From contig ONJG01000070.1 of NCBI GenBank assembly GCA_900318105.1, positions 1 to 56,393 on the forward strand: DNA of 56,393 bases, in the 5' to 3' direction. The translations under genes and the position numbers were made by a program. Under the pieces are notes generated by a model. It was not told the origin of the DNA. It was given only the letters and a program-made list of their open reading frames with translations, and made no database searches. Positions 24,576 to 34,413 of this stretch are shown here, in pieces; position 1 is the first letter of the stretch, and each line of letters opens with the position of its first letter. The DNA comes from an uncultured Eubacteriales bacterium. GTDB taxonomy: Bacteria; Bacillota; Clostridia; Peptostreptococcales; Anaerovoracaceae.

Positions 24576-27180
24576 CCGTACCCTCTTTCTCTGCAATCTT
24601 AATTAATTCCTGCAGACGGTTAATGGCCTGCAAAGGAGTTAAATTATCTATATCAATTGATTTAATCCTGCTTATCAATTCGCTTTCCATCGGAGCAGCA
24701 GGCTTTGATGCCGGCTTTGCTTCTCTGCTGACGGCAGGAGATGCAACGCCGCTGTTTTCAAGTTCTTTGAGTTTTATAGCTGCATCATCTCTTATCGCTT
24801 TCGGAACTCCTGCAATTCTTGCTACATGAATGCCGTAGCTCTTGCTTGCGGAGCCTTCGATTATGTTATGAAGAAATACGATATCGTTTCCGTCCTCGGC
24901 AACGGCTACAGAGAGATTGCATACACCTTCCGATGTATCTGCCAGCTCGGTCAGTTCATGATAGTGCGTGGCAAACATCGTGCGCACCCTGTGCTCTGGA
25001 GAAGCGAGATATCCTGCGGTGGCCCAGGCTATTGAAAGGCCGTCGAATGTGCTGGTTCCCCTGCCTATTTCATCCAATATAATCAGGCTCCTCTCAGTTG
25101 AATTTCTGAGTATGCCTGCAAGCTCGCTCATCTCTATATAGAAAGTCGACTGACCGAACGCAAGATTATCCGCAGCACCTATCCTGGTAAATATCCTGTC
25201 GGTGACGCCGATAGTTGCGGAATCGGCAGGTACAAAAGATCCCATCTGAGCCATCAGAACTATTACTGCTGTCTGTCTCATATAGGTTGATTTACCGGAC
25301 ATATTGGGTCCTGTGATAATGAGCATGCTCCTGTCCTTCATATTCATCTCGGTATCATTTGCGACGAATATGCCGGCGCCCAGCAGCTTTTCAACAGCAG
25401 GATGCCGTCCTTTTCGGATATCAATGACATCAGCTTCGTTAACCACAGGTCTTACATAATTATTAACAACTGCAGTTTTTGCAAAAGATAAGAGAACATC
25501 AAGTTCGGCAACAGCAGATGATGACTTTTGCAGGCTGTCTATATAAGGCATGACTGCATCTCTCAGCTTGCAGAACTCCTCGTACTCGAGCTTGTTGATC
25601 TTGTTTTCGGCGCTGAGCACCAGGTCTTCTTTTTCCTTAAGTTCGGGAGTAATATACCTCTCATTATTAACGAGAGTCTGCTTTCTGATATAGTCTTCCG
25701 GAACTTTATCGGCCATTCCTTTGCTGACATCGATATAGTATCCGAACACCTTGTTGAAACCGACTTTTATCGTCTTGATGCCGGTGCGCTCCCTTTCGCT
25801 TGCCTCAAGGCCGGCGATCCACTCCTTTGCATCGGAAATCGAGTCCTTGAGTCGGTCGAGTTCATCGGAATAACCTTTCTTAATGATGCCACCCTCTGTT
25901 ACTGTCATCGGAGGCTCATCGACAATTGCTCTCTCAATGGCAGTGTACAGCTCCGAAAAATCGGAAATACTGGTATTTATTTCCCTCAGAAGATCGCTGT
26001 CAAAATATCCCAGAAACTCCCTGATATCAGGAAGTTCGCCTATGGTTTTTTTAAGAGCGAGCATATCCCTTGCATCTGCTCTTTTGGATGCAATCCTGGC
26101 AGTCAGCCGCTGAAAGTCATATACACCTTTTAACGAAGTGGCTATGTTGTTGGAATTTAAAGGATCTTTAATAAGCGCATCGACTGCGGAAAGTCTCCTG
26201 TCTATTTCTTTTGTATCCGTTAAAGGTTCCTTTATCCAGCTCCGGATAAGCCTGCCGCCCATTGCGGTTTTCGTCCTGTCCAGAACTCCGAGCAGCGAAC
26301 CCTTCGTGTCATGGTCATATATCGTCTCAAGAAGCTCGAGATTCCTGATAGTGTTTCTGTCGAGCCTCATGTTAATTCCGTTTTGCTTGATGCTGAGATT
26401 TCTGATTTGTGCGGGATCTGCTTTTTGAGCCTCGCTGAGATAAATCAGAAGAGATCCGAGTGCAGATATGAGATCGTCTCTCCCCTCCAGATCAAGAGGG
26501 ATGAGAGAAGCCGTTTCAAAGTGCCTCAGGAGATATTCCCTGCAGGCTTTGATGCTGTAATATGATTCATCAACCTTATTTACGAAAGGATTCAAAAAAT
26601 GTGATTGTAACTGTTCTTGAATCAGATCGTAGTCGGATTCACTGATGACAAGCTCCTTGATATCAAGAGATGACAGTTCATTTATGAGATTTTCGTGGTC
26701 ATCATCATCCGTAAATTCATTTGCCTTAAGTTCACCGGTTGTGATGTCCGCAACGGCAATTGAAGTCGTCCCCTCGCTTATGATTACAGATGCAATATAT
26801 ACATTTTCACCTGCCGTATCGGGATCGGGAATATCGAGTGTGCCCGGGGTATAAAACCTTGTGATTTCACGCTTTACAATCCCCTTTGCCTCTGCAGGGT
26901 CCTCAACCTGCTCGCATATGGCTACCTTATAACCCTGCTTTACCAGCCTGACAATATATGAATCAACGCTGTGATGCGGAACTCCGCACATGGGAGCTTT
27001 TTCCTCAAGGCCGCAGTTCCTGCCGGTAAGTGTCAGCTCAAGTGCTGCGGAGGCAGTAAGAGCATCGTCAAAAAACATCTCATAAAAATCACCAAGTCTG
27101 TACATCAGGATTGCATCCTGATATTCATCCTTGATCTTTTTATACTGTTGCATCATTGGTGATAGCTTGGGTTCTGCCAT
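24544..27180 (-). CDS. mutS: DNA mismatch repair protein MutS
   Basis: MutS (878 aa) recognises mismatches. The mismatch-binding motif YRLGDFYEMFFDDA near the N-terminus has the Phe-x-Glu element. The C-terminal ATPase holds GPNMSGKST (about residue 622), DEIGRGTSTFDG and the ATHYHELTEL segment. The tail beyond about 820 is Ala/Lys/Ser-rich and ends in a short helical segment that probably binds the beta clamp or MutL. Its start is 18 bases beyond the terminator of the upstream aminotransferase; the ribosome site is weak. Confidence 0.98.
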   Translation of the reverse strand: MAEPKLSPMMQQYKKIKDEYQDAILMYRLGDFYEMFFDDALTASAALELTLTGRNCGLEEKAPMCGVPHHSVDSYIVRLVKQGYKVAICEQVEDPAEAKGIVKREITRFYTPGTLDIPDPDTAGENVYIASVIISEGTTSIAVADITTGELKANEFTDDDDHENLINELSSLDIKELVISESDYDLIQEQLQSHFLNPFVNKVDESYYSIKACREYLLRHFETASLIPLDLEGRDDLISALGSLLIYLSEAQKADPAQIRNLSIKQNGINMRLDRNTIRNLELLETIYDHDTKGSLLGVLDRTKTAMGGRLIRSWIKEPLTDTKEIDRRLSAVDALIKDPLNSNNIATSLKGVYDFQRLTARIASKRADARDMLALKKTIGELPDIREFLGYFDSDLLREINTSISDFSELYTAIERAIVDEPPMTVTEGGIIKKGYSDELDRLKDSISDAKEWIAGLEASERERTGIKTIKVGFNKVFGYYIDVSKGMADKVPEDYIRKQTLVNNERYITPELKEKEDLVLSAENKINKLEYEEFCKLRDAVMPYIDSLQKSSSAVAELDVLLSFAKTAVVNNYVRPVVNEADVIDIRKGRHPAVEKLLGAGIFVANDTEMNMKDRSMLIITGPNMSGKSTYMRQTAVIVLMAQMGSFVPADSATIGVTDRIFTRIGAADNLAFGQSTFYIEMSELAGILRNSTERSLIILDEIGRGTSTFDGLSIAWATAGYLASPEHRVRTMFATHYHELTELADTSEGVCNLSVAVAEDGNDIVFLHNIIEGSASKSYGIHVARIAGVPKAIRDDAAIKLKELENSGVASPAVSREAKPASKPAAPMESELISRIKSIDIDNLTPLQAINRLQELIKIAEKEGTDDQGTGQLHI

Positions 27181-27197
27181 ATCTGTTAATCCGTCTT

Positions 27198-27231
27198 AAA
27201 AAAATGTAGGGGGAAACGGTGTTCCCCCTAC
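27198..27231 (-). terminator. Terminator after the aminotransferase gene
   Basis: A ten-base stem (27206-27215 with 27222-27231, GTAGGGGGAA / TTCCCCCTAC) followed on the minus strand by seven T (27204-27198). It separates the aminotransferase from mutS. Confidence 0.9.
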
Positions 27232-27251
27232 CGCCCTTTTTATTATTAGGT

Positions 27252-27268
27252 TAACGGCAACGCCGTTA
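27252..27268 (-). repeat. Short hairpin just after the aminotransferase stop
   Basis: TAACGGC (27252-27258) and GCCGTTA (27262-27268) form a tight stem three bases after the stop codon, ahead of the main terminator. It may protect the message 3' end. Confidence 0.5.
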
Positions 27269-27270
27269 CA

Positions 27271-28467
27271 TTATTTGGAAGCATTATATGCAGCAACACC
27301 AAGTTTGATGAGTTCGCAAGCTCTTCTCATCTTATCCGGAGAGAGAACGTAAGCGATTCTCATTTCGTTGCCGCCAAGACCCTTTGTTGCATAGAATCCC
27401 GGAGCCGGTGCGAACATTGCGGTTTCTCCGTTGTCATCGAATTCCTTGAGCATAAACATCAGGAAGTCTTCGATGTTGTCTACAGGGAGCTTGCACATCA
27501 TGTAGAATGAGCCTGCAGGCTTCTGGCAAACTACGCCAGGAATCTTGGAGATTTCATCATATGCAGCATCTCTTCTGGCTTCGTACTCGGCCTTGGCTGC
27601 ATCGTAGTAGCTCTTATCCATTCTGTAGAGAGCTGCAGCACCGATCTGCTCAAGTGTAGGAACGCAGAGTCTGCCCTGTGCGAGTTTGAGGAGTGCTTCC
27701 ATGAATTCTTTGTTCTTGGAGATTGCAGCTCCGATACGAGCTCCGCATGCGGACCATCTCTTGGATACCGAATCAACGAGGATGACTCTGTCGGCGATGT
27801 CGTCGAGCTGTCCGAATGAGTGAGCCTCAGCTCCGTCATAAACGAATTCTCTGTATACTTCGTCTGAGAGGATCCAGAGATCGTGTTCTTTTGCAATCTC
27901 TCCGATGAGTTTCATATCTTCGAGTGTGAGAACGCGGCCGGTCGGGTTGCCCGGAGACAGGCAGCAGATGATCTTGGTCTTATCTGTGATTGCTGCTTCG
28001 ATCAGATCTCTCTTGGCCCAGTTATATCCGTCCTCTGCGTTTGTGGTAATCGGTTTGAGTACGCCCGATACCTCGTTGCAGAATGTGTTGTAGTTGGTAT
28101 AGAAAGGTTCAGCGATGATTGCTTCCTCACCCGGGTTCAGAAGAGCCGTAAATGCGAGGATGAGAGCTTCCGATCCGCCGTTTGTAACGAGGATGTCTTT
28201 TCTTTCATACTCCATTCCGAAGTCTCTCTTCATGTAGTAAATCATTGCATCGAGCAGTTCGTTTACACCGCCGGACTCAGCATATGCGATTACCTTTTGC
28301 TCATAATTATTGATAGCTTCTTTGAAGCAAGGCGGGGTCTCAATATCAGGCTGTCCGATGTTGAGTCTGTAAACTTTCTTTCCCTGCTCTTCAGCTTCGA
28401 ATGCAAAAGTGTTGAATCTTCTGATCGGCGAGAACTGCATAACTGCACATCTTTTTGATACTTCCAT
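27271..28467 (-). CDS. Class I/II pyridoxal-phosphate aminotransferase (AspB-like)
   Basis: A 398-aa PLP aminotransferase. Lys236 in VDSVSKRWSACGARIG is the Schiff-base lysine; Asn174 (SPGNPTGRV), Asp202 and Tyr205 (LSDEVYREF) are the cofactor-contact residues. The start LNIGQPDIETPPCF fits the aspartate/aromatic aminotransferase group. The amino-donor specificity cannot be read from sequence. AAGGAG lies before ATG. It has its own terminator and a 62-base upstream gap rich in A/T, so it is probably a separate transcription unit within the minus-strand run. Confidence 0.92.
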   Translation of the reverse strand: MEVSKRCAVMQFSPIRRFNTFAFEAEEQGKKVYRLNIGQPDIETPPCFKEAINNYEQKVIAYAESGGVNELLDAMIYYMKRDFGMEYERKDILVTNGGSEALILAFTALLNPGEEAIIAEPFYTNYNTFCNEVSGVLKPITTNAEDGYNWAKRDLIEAAITDKTKIICCLSPGNPTGRVLTLEDMKLIGEIAKEHDLWILSDEVYREFVYDGAEAHSFGQLDDIADRVILVDSVSKRWSACGARIGAAISKNKEFMEALLKLAQGRLCVPTLEQIGAAALYRMDKSYYDAAKAEYEARRDAAYDEISKIPGVVCQKPAGSFYMMCKLPVDNIEDFLMFMLKEFDDNGETAMFAPAPGFYATKGLGGNEMRIAYVLSPDKMRRACELIKLGVAAYNASK

Positions 28468-28529
28468 TTTTGATCTCCTTACACTTAGATTGAAAGTAAT
28501 AAATCAGTTTGATTTTATATAAATAATAT

Positions 28530-29324
28530 CTAACTGTTCATGTCCTTGTGAGCCTCTGTCACAACTCTGCTCACACCAATGTCATTATCGCATTTTTTTG
28601 GCGAAAGTAAAAGTATATATTCGATATTTCCTTTAGTTCCTTTTATTGGAGAATATGACAATTCAACAGGATAAAGCGATGATTCTGCGGCGAAGGCTAT
28701 AACTCTGTTTATTACATCTTCGTGAACTTTCGGGTCCCTGACGATTCCACCCTTTCCGACCTGCTCTCTGCCTGCCTCAAACTGGGGCTTTACAAGGGAA
28801 AACACAAGTCCGTCATCACTCAATATCTCTGCTGCCACCGGGTACATATGCTTCAGGGATATGAAGCTTACATCTATGCTGATAAGATCAACCGGTTCTT
28901 TTATCAGCGAAGTATCAAGGTAACGTACGTTGGTCTTTTCCATATTGATTACTCTCTCATCGATTCTGAGCTTGTAATCCAGCTGACCGTAACCTACATC
29001 TATCGCATATACTTTGGATGCACCATGTTGAAGCATGCAGTCGGTGAAACCGCCTGTGCTGGCGCCCATGTCCACACAGATTTTTCCTGAGCAGTCGATA
29101 TTCCACTCCTTTATTCCTTTTTCGAGTTTAAGTCCGCCTCTGCTGACATAAGGGCATTCCTTTCCTTCGACTGTAATATCGGATTCGACATCAAAAACAG
29201 CGCCCGGTTTATCTGAGACTCTGCCGTCTACTCTGACCAGCCCTGCCATTATAGTTCTTTTGGCTTTCTCCCTTGATTCCGAAAGCCCTCTGTTCACAAG
29301 GATAACATCAAGTCTTTCTTTCAC
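28530..29324 (-). CDS. tlyA: TlyA family RNA methyltransferase
   Basis: A 264-aa protein with an N-terminal S4 RNA-binding domain (ERLDVILVNRGLSESREKAKR) and a FtsJ-like methyltransferase domain with SAM motif VDMGASTGGFTDCMLQ. TlyA methylates 16S and 23S rRNA 2'-OH groups in some bacteria; in Bacillota the homologue YqxC sits next to dxs, as here. Its start overlaps the dxs stop as ATGA. VKPQFEAGREQVGKGGIVRD is a conserved late segment. It ends the long minus-strand run. Confidence 0.93.
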   Translation of the reverse strand: MKERLDVILVNRGLSESREKAKRTIMAGLVRVDGRVSDKPGAVFDVESDITVEGKECPYVSRGGLKLEKGIKEWNIDCSGKICVDMGASTGGFTDCMLQHGASKVYAIDVGYGQLDYKLRIDERVINMEKTNVRYLDTSLIKEPVDLISIDVSFISLKHMYPVAAEILSDDGLVFSLVKPQFEAGREQVGKGGIVRDPKVHEDVINRVIAFAAESSLYPVELSYSPIKGTKGNIEYILLLSPKKCDNDIGVSRVVTEAHKDMNS

Positions 29325-31168
29325 AGTTTTTCGATTATCTTTTCCGCAATGCTGTTTGCATCCAGTCCGTATTCGCTCCTGAGAGACGGAATGTCGCCGT
29401 GTTCGATAAATGAGTCCGGAATACCTATATTGACTATTTCATAATCCCTGTCTTTGTACTCCGAATTGAATAATTCGCCGAATCCGCCGATGAGAGCATT
29501 GTCTTCAACAGTGGCCACAACCCTGGAGCCGATACTTCCCCATGATGTATCAAGAGGCTTGACGACTGCCACATTGACAATACCCACGTCATATCCTTTG
29601 GACTTCAGTATTTCCGATGCTTTGATGGATTCATCAAGCATGGTTCCGGCAGCGAGAATCGTGACGTCTTTTCCTTCGTTGATTACATTGTTGGAACCTC
29701 TGAATTTGCGTAGTCTGAGATGTTCGCCCTCACTGCTTCCGCGGGGATATCTTATTGCGACGGGACCTTCCATTTCGATAGCAAATTCGAGCATTTCAGA
29801 GAGCTGGTTTCCATCGGCGGGAGTAAGTATCGTCATACCCGGAATCATATTCAAATAGGATAGATCAAACTGTCCGTGATGAGTCTCGCCGTCCGCACCG
29901 ACCAGGCCAGCCCTGTCAAGAGCAAATACCACGTGGAGATTCTGAAGTGCAATATCTTCGATCAGGTAGTCGAATGCTCTTTGAAGGAAGCTTGAATATA
30001 TTGCAACAACGGGTTTATAGCCTTGCTTGGCCATTCCTGCGGCAAATACAACGGCGTGCTCTTCTGCAATTCCGACGTCGAAATATCTGTCGGTATGCGC
30101 ATCGTAAAACGGAAGAAGTCCCGTAGCCGTACCCATGGCAGCTGCAATAGCAACGATTTTGTCATCCTTAAATGCAAGCTCTGTCAGAGTATCGCCGAAA
30201 ACTTTTGAAAAAGAAGCCCCGCCTCCGCTTGAGAGAGGCTCTCCGGTTTCAGGATCAAATGCAGAGATTCCATGGAATTTCCTCGGATACATTTCGGACC
30301 AGTAGTAGCCTTTTCCTTTAAGCGTAAGGACATGAATGAGCGTCGGTCCGTCGTATTCCGAGGCAGCTTTAATGATATTAACCATATCATTAATATTGTA
30401 ACCATCAACGGGACCGAAGTATTTGATGCCCAGGCTCTCTATAATATGCCCCTCTGTGGTAATTACCGAATATTTGAGCTTTTCCTTTGAATTTTTAAGA
30501 CCTTTTCTTATAGTGCCGCCTACCACAGGCACCTTGTTTAAAGCAGTCTTGACGGAGGATTTTGCATCGTCATATTTCTTTGATGATCTGATTTTATCCA
30601 GGTATTTGTTAAGAGCCCCGACGTTGTGTGCTATGGACATCCCGTTGTCATTCAGGATGATATTAATATTTGTCTGATTTGCTCCTATATTGTTCAGTGC
30701 TTCGTATACGATGCCGCTTGTAAAAGATCCGTCACCTATCACCGCCGTGACCTGGTAATCATCTCCCGCAAGATCCCTGGCTACGGCCATTCCGTACGCC
30801 GCGCTCACCGATGTGCTGGAATGACCGGTCTCATATACATCGTGCTCGCTTTCCCTGGACTTAGGAAATCCCGACATACCTTTGAATTTTCTCAGGCTGT
30901 CAAAGCCGGACGCCCTGCCCGTCAGTATTTTATGGACATACGACTGGTGGCCCACATCATAGATAATCTTGTCTCTCGGTGAATCAAAAACCCTCATAAG
31001 AGCAATGGAAAGCTCCACTATACCGAGATTCGATGCGATGTGACCGCCCGTCTTTGATACCTTATCTATAAGGAATTCTCTGATATCCGAACTGAGCTCC
31101 TCCAGTTCCTCTGTCGAAGCGGTTTTGCAGATATTCAGCAGATCGTCATTGATTAAATCGTACTTCAT
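29321..31168 (-). CDS. dxs: 1-deoxy-D-xylulose-5-phosphate synthase
   Basis: DXS (615 aa) condenses pyruvate and glyceraldehyde 3-phosphate in the first step of the MEP isoprenoid pathway. The TPP motif GDGSFTSGIVYEALNNIG, HQSYVHKILTGR and DRAGLVGADGETHHG are clear. I chose ATG 31168 (MKYDLINDD), four bases after the ispA stop; an in-frame ATG at 31231 lies within ispA and gives atypical sequence. No Shine-Dalgarno is visible, so translation is probably coupled to ispA. tlyA overlaps its stop. Confidence 0.96.
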   Translation of the reverse strand: MKYDLINDDLLNICKTASTEELEELSSDIREFLIDKVSKTGGHIASNLGIVELSIALMRVFDSPRDKIIYDVGHQSYVHKILTGRASGFDSLRKFKGMSGFPKSRESEHDVYETGHSSTSVSAAYGMAVARDLAGDDYQVTAVIGDGSFTSGIVYEALNNIGANQTNINIILNDNGMSIAHNVGALNKYLDKIRSSKKYDDAKSSVKTALNKVPVVGGTIRKGLKNSKEKLKYSVITTEGHIIESLGIKYFGPVDGYNINDMVNIIKAASEYDGPTLIHVLTLKGKGYYWSEMYPRKFHGISAFDPETGEPLSSGGGASFSKVFGDTLTELAFKDDKIVAIAAAMGTATGLLPFYDAHTDRYFDVGIAEEHAVVFAAGMAKQGYKPVVAIYSSFLQRAFDYLIEDIALQNLHVVFALDRAGLVGADGETHHGQFDLSYLNMIPGMTILTPADGNQLSEMLEFAIEMEGPVAIRYPRGSSEGEHLRLRKFRGSNNVINEGKDVTILAAGTMLDESIKASEILKSKGYDVGIVNVAVVKPLDTSWGSIGSRVVATVEDNALIGGFGELFNSEYKDRDYEIVNIGIPDSFIEHGDIPSLRSEYGLDANSIAEKIIEKL

Positions 31169-31172
31169 AAGT

Positions 31173-32060
31173 CTAATGGTTTCTGTTTTCCAGTTTATCG
31201 GCCAGTTCAATGAAAAATGCGGAGTTGTCATAGCTGCTGATCGCTGATTTGGCCTCGTCTGTCAGCCTGCCCAGCTCTGATCTTGCAGCATTCATGCCAT
31301 GTACATTGACATAGCTGCACTTATCCTGCTCTATATCCTTTCCGAGAGTTTTACCCATCAGCTCGGAACTGCCCTCGTAATCGAGTATATCATCAAGTAT
31401 CTGGAAAGCTATCCCGAGATTATAAGCATATGTGGTGAAATCTTTTATCATGTCTTCGGATGCACCTGCCAGCATGAGCCCGGCTCTTACAGGAGCGGTC
31501 AGCAGATCTGCCGTCTTGTGTTCCTCGATAAACCTGACAAGACCGGGAGTTGCTTCGTTTCCTTCATTTGCCACATCAGCTGTCTGACCGGCTATCATGC
31601 CCGATGCACCGGCTCTTGTAAGAATCTCGAATGTCGCCCTTGAGTGAGCGTAGAGTGCATCTTTATCTCCTTTAAGCGGCAAAGCCTGTCCTGCGATCAG
31701 CTCTGCAGCGGAACTTAAAAGCCCGTCCCCGGCGAGAATAGCCATCGCCTCTCCGTATACCTTGTGGTTTGAAGGTTTGCCTCGTCTCATGTCGTCGTCA
31801 TCCATGGCAGGCAGGTCATCGTGAATAAGAGAATATGTATGTATAAACTCTATTGCACATGCATACGGAATAGCTGCTGTCACATCTCCGCCTGCGGCAT
31901 CGCAGGATGCGAGAAGTAATACGGGCCTGATTCTCTTGCCTCCTATGCTAAGGCTGTATGCCATGCTTTCCCTCAGAATCCTGGCATGTTCACCAGGATC
32001 CGGAAGAAAAGACGTAAGATTATCCTCAATTAAAGATTTGTATTCATCAAAGCTACGCAT
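31173..32060 (-). CDS. ispA: Polyprenyl (farnesyl) diphosphate synthase
   Basis: A trans-prenyl transferase of 295 aa. The first aspartate-rich motif is DDLPAMDDDDMRRG (about 80-93) and the second is LDDILDYEG (about 219-227). The segment GGKRIRPVLLL (40-50) binds diphosphate. Length and neighbours (xseA, xseB, dxs, tlyA) fit farnesyl diphosphate synthase IspA. The first eight bases overlap the xseB stop, and dxs follows after four bases, so the MEP and prenyl steps are made from one message. Confidence 0.94.
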   Translation of the reverse strand: MRSFDEYKSLIEDNLTSFLPDPGEHARILRESMAYSLSIGGKRIRPVLLLASCDAAGGDVTAAIPYACAIEFIHTYSLIHDDLPAMDDDDMRRGKPSNHKVYGEAMAILAGDGLLSSAAELIAGQALPLKGDKDALYAHSRATFEILTRAGASGMIAGQTADVANEGNEATPGLVRFIEEHKTADLLTAPVRAGLMLAGASEDMIKDFTTYAYNLGIAFQILDDILDYEGSSELMGKTLGKDIEQDKCSYVNVHGMNAARSELGRLTDEAKSAISSYDNSAFFIELADKLENRNH

Positions 32061-32253
32061 CTTTTATTTCTCCATCCTCATAAATTTCAATTTTCTGAGA
32101 GGCTTCATCGAGTATTTTTTTGCAGTATTCGGCTTCCTGCATTCCCTCCTCGAAGAGTTTCAAGGCATGCTCGAGGCTGGTAGCCTGTTTGCTGATTTCC
32201 GATGCAGCATTCTGGAGTCTGGTCAGTGATTCGGTAAATGATTTGCCCTCCAT
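32053..32253 (-). CDS. xseB: Exodeoxyribonuclease VII small subunit
   Basis: XseB (66 aa) partners XseA in a nuclease that degrades single-stranded DNA. The heptad-like helix SFTESLTRLQNAASEISKQA and LEHALKLFEEGMQEAEYCK match the family. I prefer the ATG at 32253, one base after the xseA stop and about nine bases after AAAGGA, over the ATG at 32262 which sits on the ribosome site. The end overlaps the ispA start by eight bases. Confidence 0.92.
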   Translation of the reverse strand: MEGKSFTESLTRLQNAASEISKQATSLEHALKLFEEGMQEAEYCKKILDEASQKIEIYEDGEIKDA

Positions 32254-32254
32254 A

Positions 32255-33400
32255 TCAGTCATCCTTTCTTACATCAGTGGCAGTAGCCGTAAAGCTTCCT
32301 CCCGACATTGTGATGATATATTCACTACCCGATTTGATACCGTTAACATCAGGTATTATCTGTCCTTTTTCATCCGTGACGGCAGCATATCCCTTGGAAA
32401 AGACATTTGCCGGATTATTCTCTTTTAACAGAATGATCGACTTGTCCACCAGCGACGCTGCCTCGCTGATTCTGGATTTTATGTTTGCAAGCAGCAGATC
32501 CGAGCGTGACAGTAGTATTTGTCTTTCCGATTCAGTTTTATGTCCTGCCGAATCAATAAGTTGCTGTTTATATATTTCTATCGCATCCCTTAGTTCAAAG
32601 CTGTTCATTACGGCCATATCCGCCGCCGCAGTCGGGGTCTCTGCCCTTACATCGGCCACCATGTCGGAAATAGAAAAATCCGACTCGTGACCCACGGCAC
32701 TGATTACGGGAATTTCCGATGCGAATATGGCTCTGCATACATCCTCGTCGTTAAATGCAGCCAGGTCCTCGGGAGAACCGCCTCCTCTTCCGACTATGAG
32801 TGTATCAATTCTCAGACCTTCGCGTGCCAGCTTATTTGCTTTTTCTATATTGCTGCATATGCTGCGTGCAGCGCCCACGCCCTGCACCAGTGTCGGGAAT
32901 ATAAGTATATCCGTGAAGTCGTTCTTTGCTGTGATGATTTTGCGAATATCTTCGATGGCTGCACCTGTCGATGATGTAATTATGCCTACCCGGTAAGGAA
33001 ACTCGGGTATGGGTTTTTTATATTTTTTATCGAACAGGCCTTCCTTTTCCAGAAGTTCCTTGATCCTGTTGAACTCTGCCATCAGGTCGCCTTCGCCTGC
33101 CGCTTCAACATGCCTGATGCTGAGCGAATACGTGCCGCCTTTAGCATACGGACTGATGTCGCATACAGCAATGATCTTCTTTCCGTTTTCGACCAGCTCC
33201 ATATTTATCTTAGAAACATTTGAACCCCATATGGCACAGCGAATCTGGCTTTCCGTGTCCTTCAGGGTCAGATAGTAGTGCTGTCCGCTTCTTGAAAGTC
33301 CCGATATCTCCCCTTCAACTGCAAGACCCCTGAGATTGTAATCATCTCTCAGTTTCTTGGCTATGTATTCATTTACCTGGCTTACACTTACCGGTCTCAT
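32255..33400 (-). CDS. xseA: Exodeoxyribonuclease VII large subunit
   Basis: XseA (381 aa, on the short side for a family of about 400-450). An N-terminal OB-fold (VEGEISGLSRSGQHYYLTLKD) precedes the catalytic core with VGIITSSTGAAIEDI, GRGGGSPEDLAAFND and SAVGHESDFSISDMVAD. The C-terminal coiled-coil region is reduced, which explains the shorter length. The start overlaps the stop of the TsaD-like gene as ATGA and xseB follows directly. Confidence 0.96.
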   Translation of the reverse strand: MRPVSVSQVNEYIAKKLRDDYNLRGLAVEGEISGLSRSGQHYYLTLKDTESQIRCAIWGSNVSKINMELVENGKKIIAVCDISPYAKGGTYSLSIRHVEAAGEGDLMAEFNRIKELLEKEGLFDKKYKKPIPEFPYRVGIITSSTGAAIEDIRKIITAKNDFTDILIFPTLVQGVGAARSICSNIEKANKLAREGLRIDTLIVGRGGGSPEDLAAFNDEDVCRAIFASEIPVISAVGHESDFSISDMVADVRAETPTAAADMAVMNSFELRDAIEIYKQQLIDSAGHKTESERQILLSRSDLLLANIKSRISEAASLVDKSIILLKENNPANVFSKGYAAVTDEKGQIIPDVNGIKSGSEYIITMSGGSFTATATDVRKDD

Positions 33401-34413
33401 GACGGTTTAACCTCATTTCTTCTTGCAAGAAGCGCGGTACCGACGGCGTTGTCTCCGGAGAGATCCGCATCTCCGAAAACTATTCTGTATTTGCATTCTT
33501 CGGATTTTTCGTTGATGATTTTTCTCAATGTATCCGACGATGCAACGCCGCCTGCCATATATACGGTGTCGGCATTATATGCGGATTTGAGGTAATTTGA
33601 AGATATCAGAAGCACATCTGCGATTCTTTCCATAAGTTCGTAGCATACAGCAGACAGTTTTTCGTTCTCAATATGCACTGAATCATCCGTGTTTTCGCCT
33701 GTGCCGTGATTTTCGGCAAATGAGCGGGCGAACTTCAACAATTCGTTCTCGGGCCCTGACAGGTTAAAATAACCGTCCATTATGCGTATCCCCGGAACTA
33801 TACCGGGCAGTGGCCCTCCTTTATATGCTCCGGCGAGTTTGTCTATATACATACCGGATGGAAAATGAAATCCGAGAGCAACTCCGAATCTGTCCAGTAG
33901 CTGTCCGATGCTTATGTCCAGAGTTCCGCCCACAATGTCCAGTCTGTAGGCTGTGTCATCCCGGCTGCATTTCAATATTTCTGTCGTTCCGCCGGAAAGA
34001 TGCATCAACAGAGAATTTGAATCGGTAACAGGTACTTCGGATTTTTCAATTATTGATGCCGCGTGCCCCTCCTGATGAGAAAAGCTGTGCATCGGAACCC
34101 TGAGTATGTCGGACATCACCCTGGCGGTATTAAGTCCGGCAAGAAAACACGGCATGTATGAGCCTTCTGTTCTCCTGGGCCTGTCAGATACACCGATGGC
34201 GGCTATTTCATCGGGATTGATTGTCTTTAAAGCATCTGAAAGTATTAAAGGCAGTCTGTTTGAGTGCATAAAAAATACCTCTGACTGCCTGAGTCCTCTC
34301 TTTCCGTGAGGTACATCAAGATATTCAGAGATATTGCACAATATCCTGCCGTCATTATCTACTGCAGCAACAGAAGTCTTGTAATTTGAAGTGTCTATGC
34401 CGAGATAGATCAT
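33397..34413 (-). CDS. TsaD-like (peptidase M22 / Kae1 family) paralogue
   Basis: A 338-aa ASKHA-fold protein related to TsaD. It keeps the metal-site HQEGH (113-117), a GDNAVG end motif (320-325) and AGGVASS (287-293). However, the canonical VSGGHT reads LSGGTT (about 139-144), and the GxTxDDAxGEAFDK block reads GGTLDISIGQLLDR (about 162-175). The true t6A enzyme is therefore probably elsewhere, and this is a diverged paralogue. It overlaps both nusB and xseA as ATGA. Related genes beside nusB and xseA occur in other Clostridia. Its activity is unknown. Confidence 0.8.
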   Translation of the reverse strand: MIYLGIDTSNYKTSVAAVDNDGRILCNISEYLDVPHGKRGLRQSEVFFMHSNRLPLILSDALKTINPDEIAAIGVSDRPRRTEGSYMPCFLAGLNTARVMSDILRVPMHSFSHQEGHAASIIEKSEVPVTDSNSLLMHLSGGTTEILKCSRDDTAYRLDIVGGTLDISIGQLLDRFGVALGFHFPSGMYIDKLAGAYKGGPLPGIVPGIRIMDGYFNLSGPENELLKFARSFAENHGTGENTDDSVHIENEKLSAVCYELMERIADVLLISSNYLKSAYNADTVYMAGGVASSDTLRKIINEKSEECKYRIVFGDADLSGDNAVGTALLARRNEVKPS

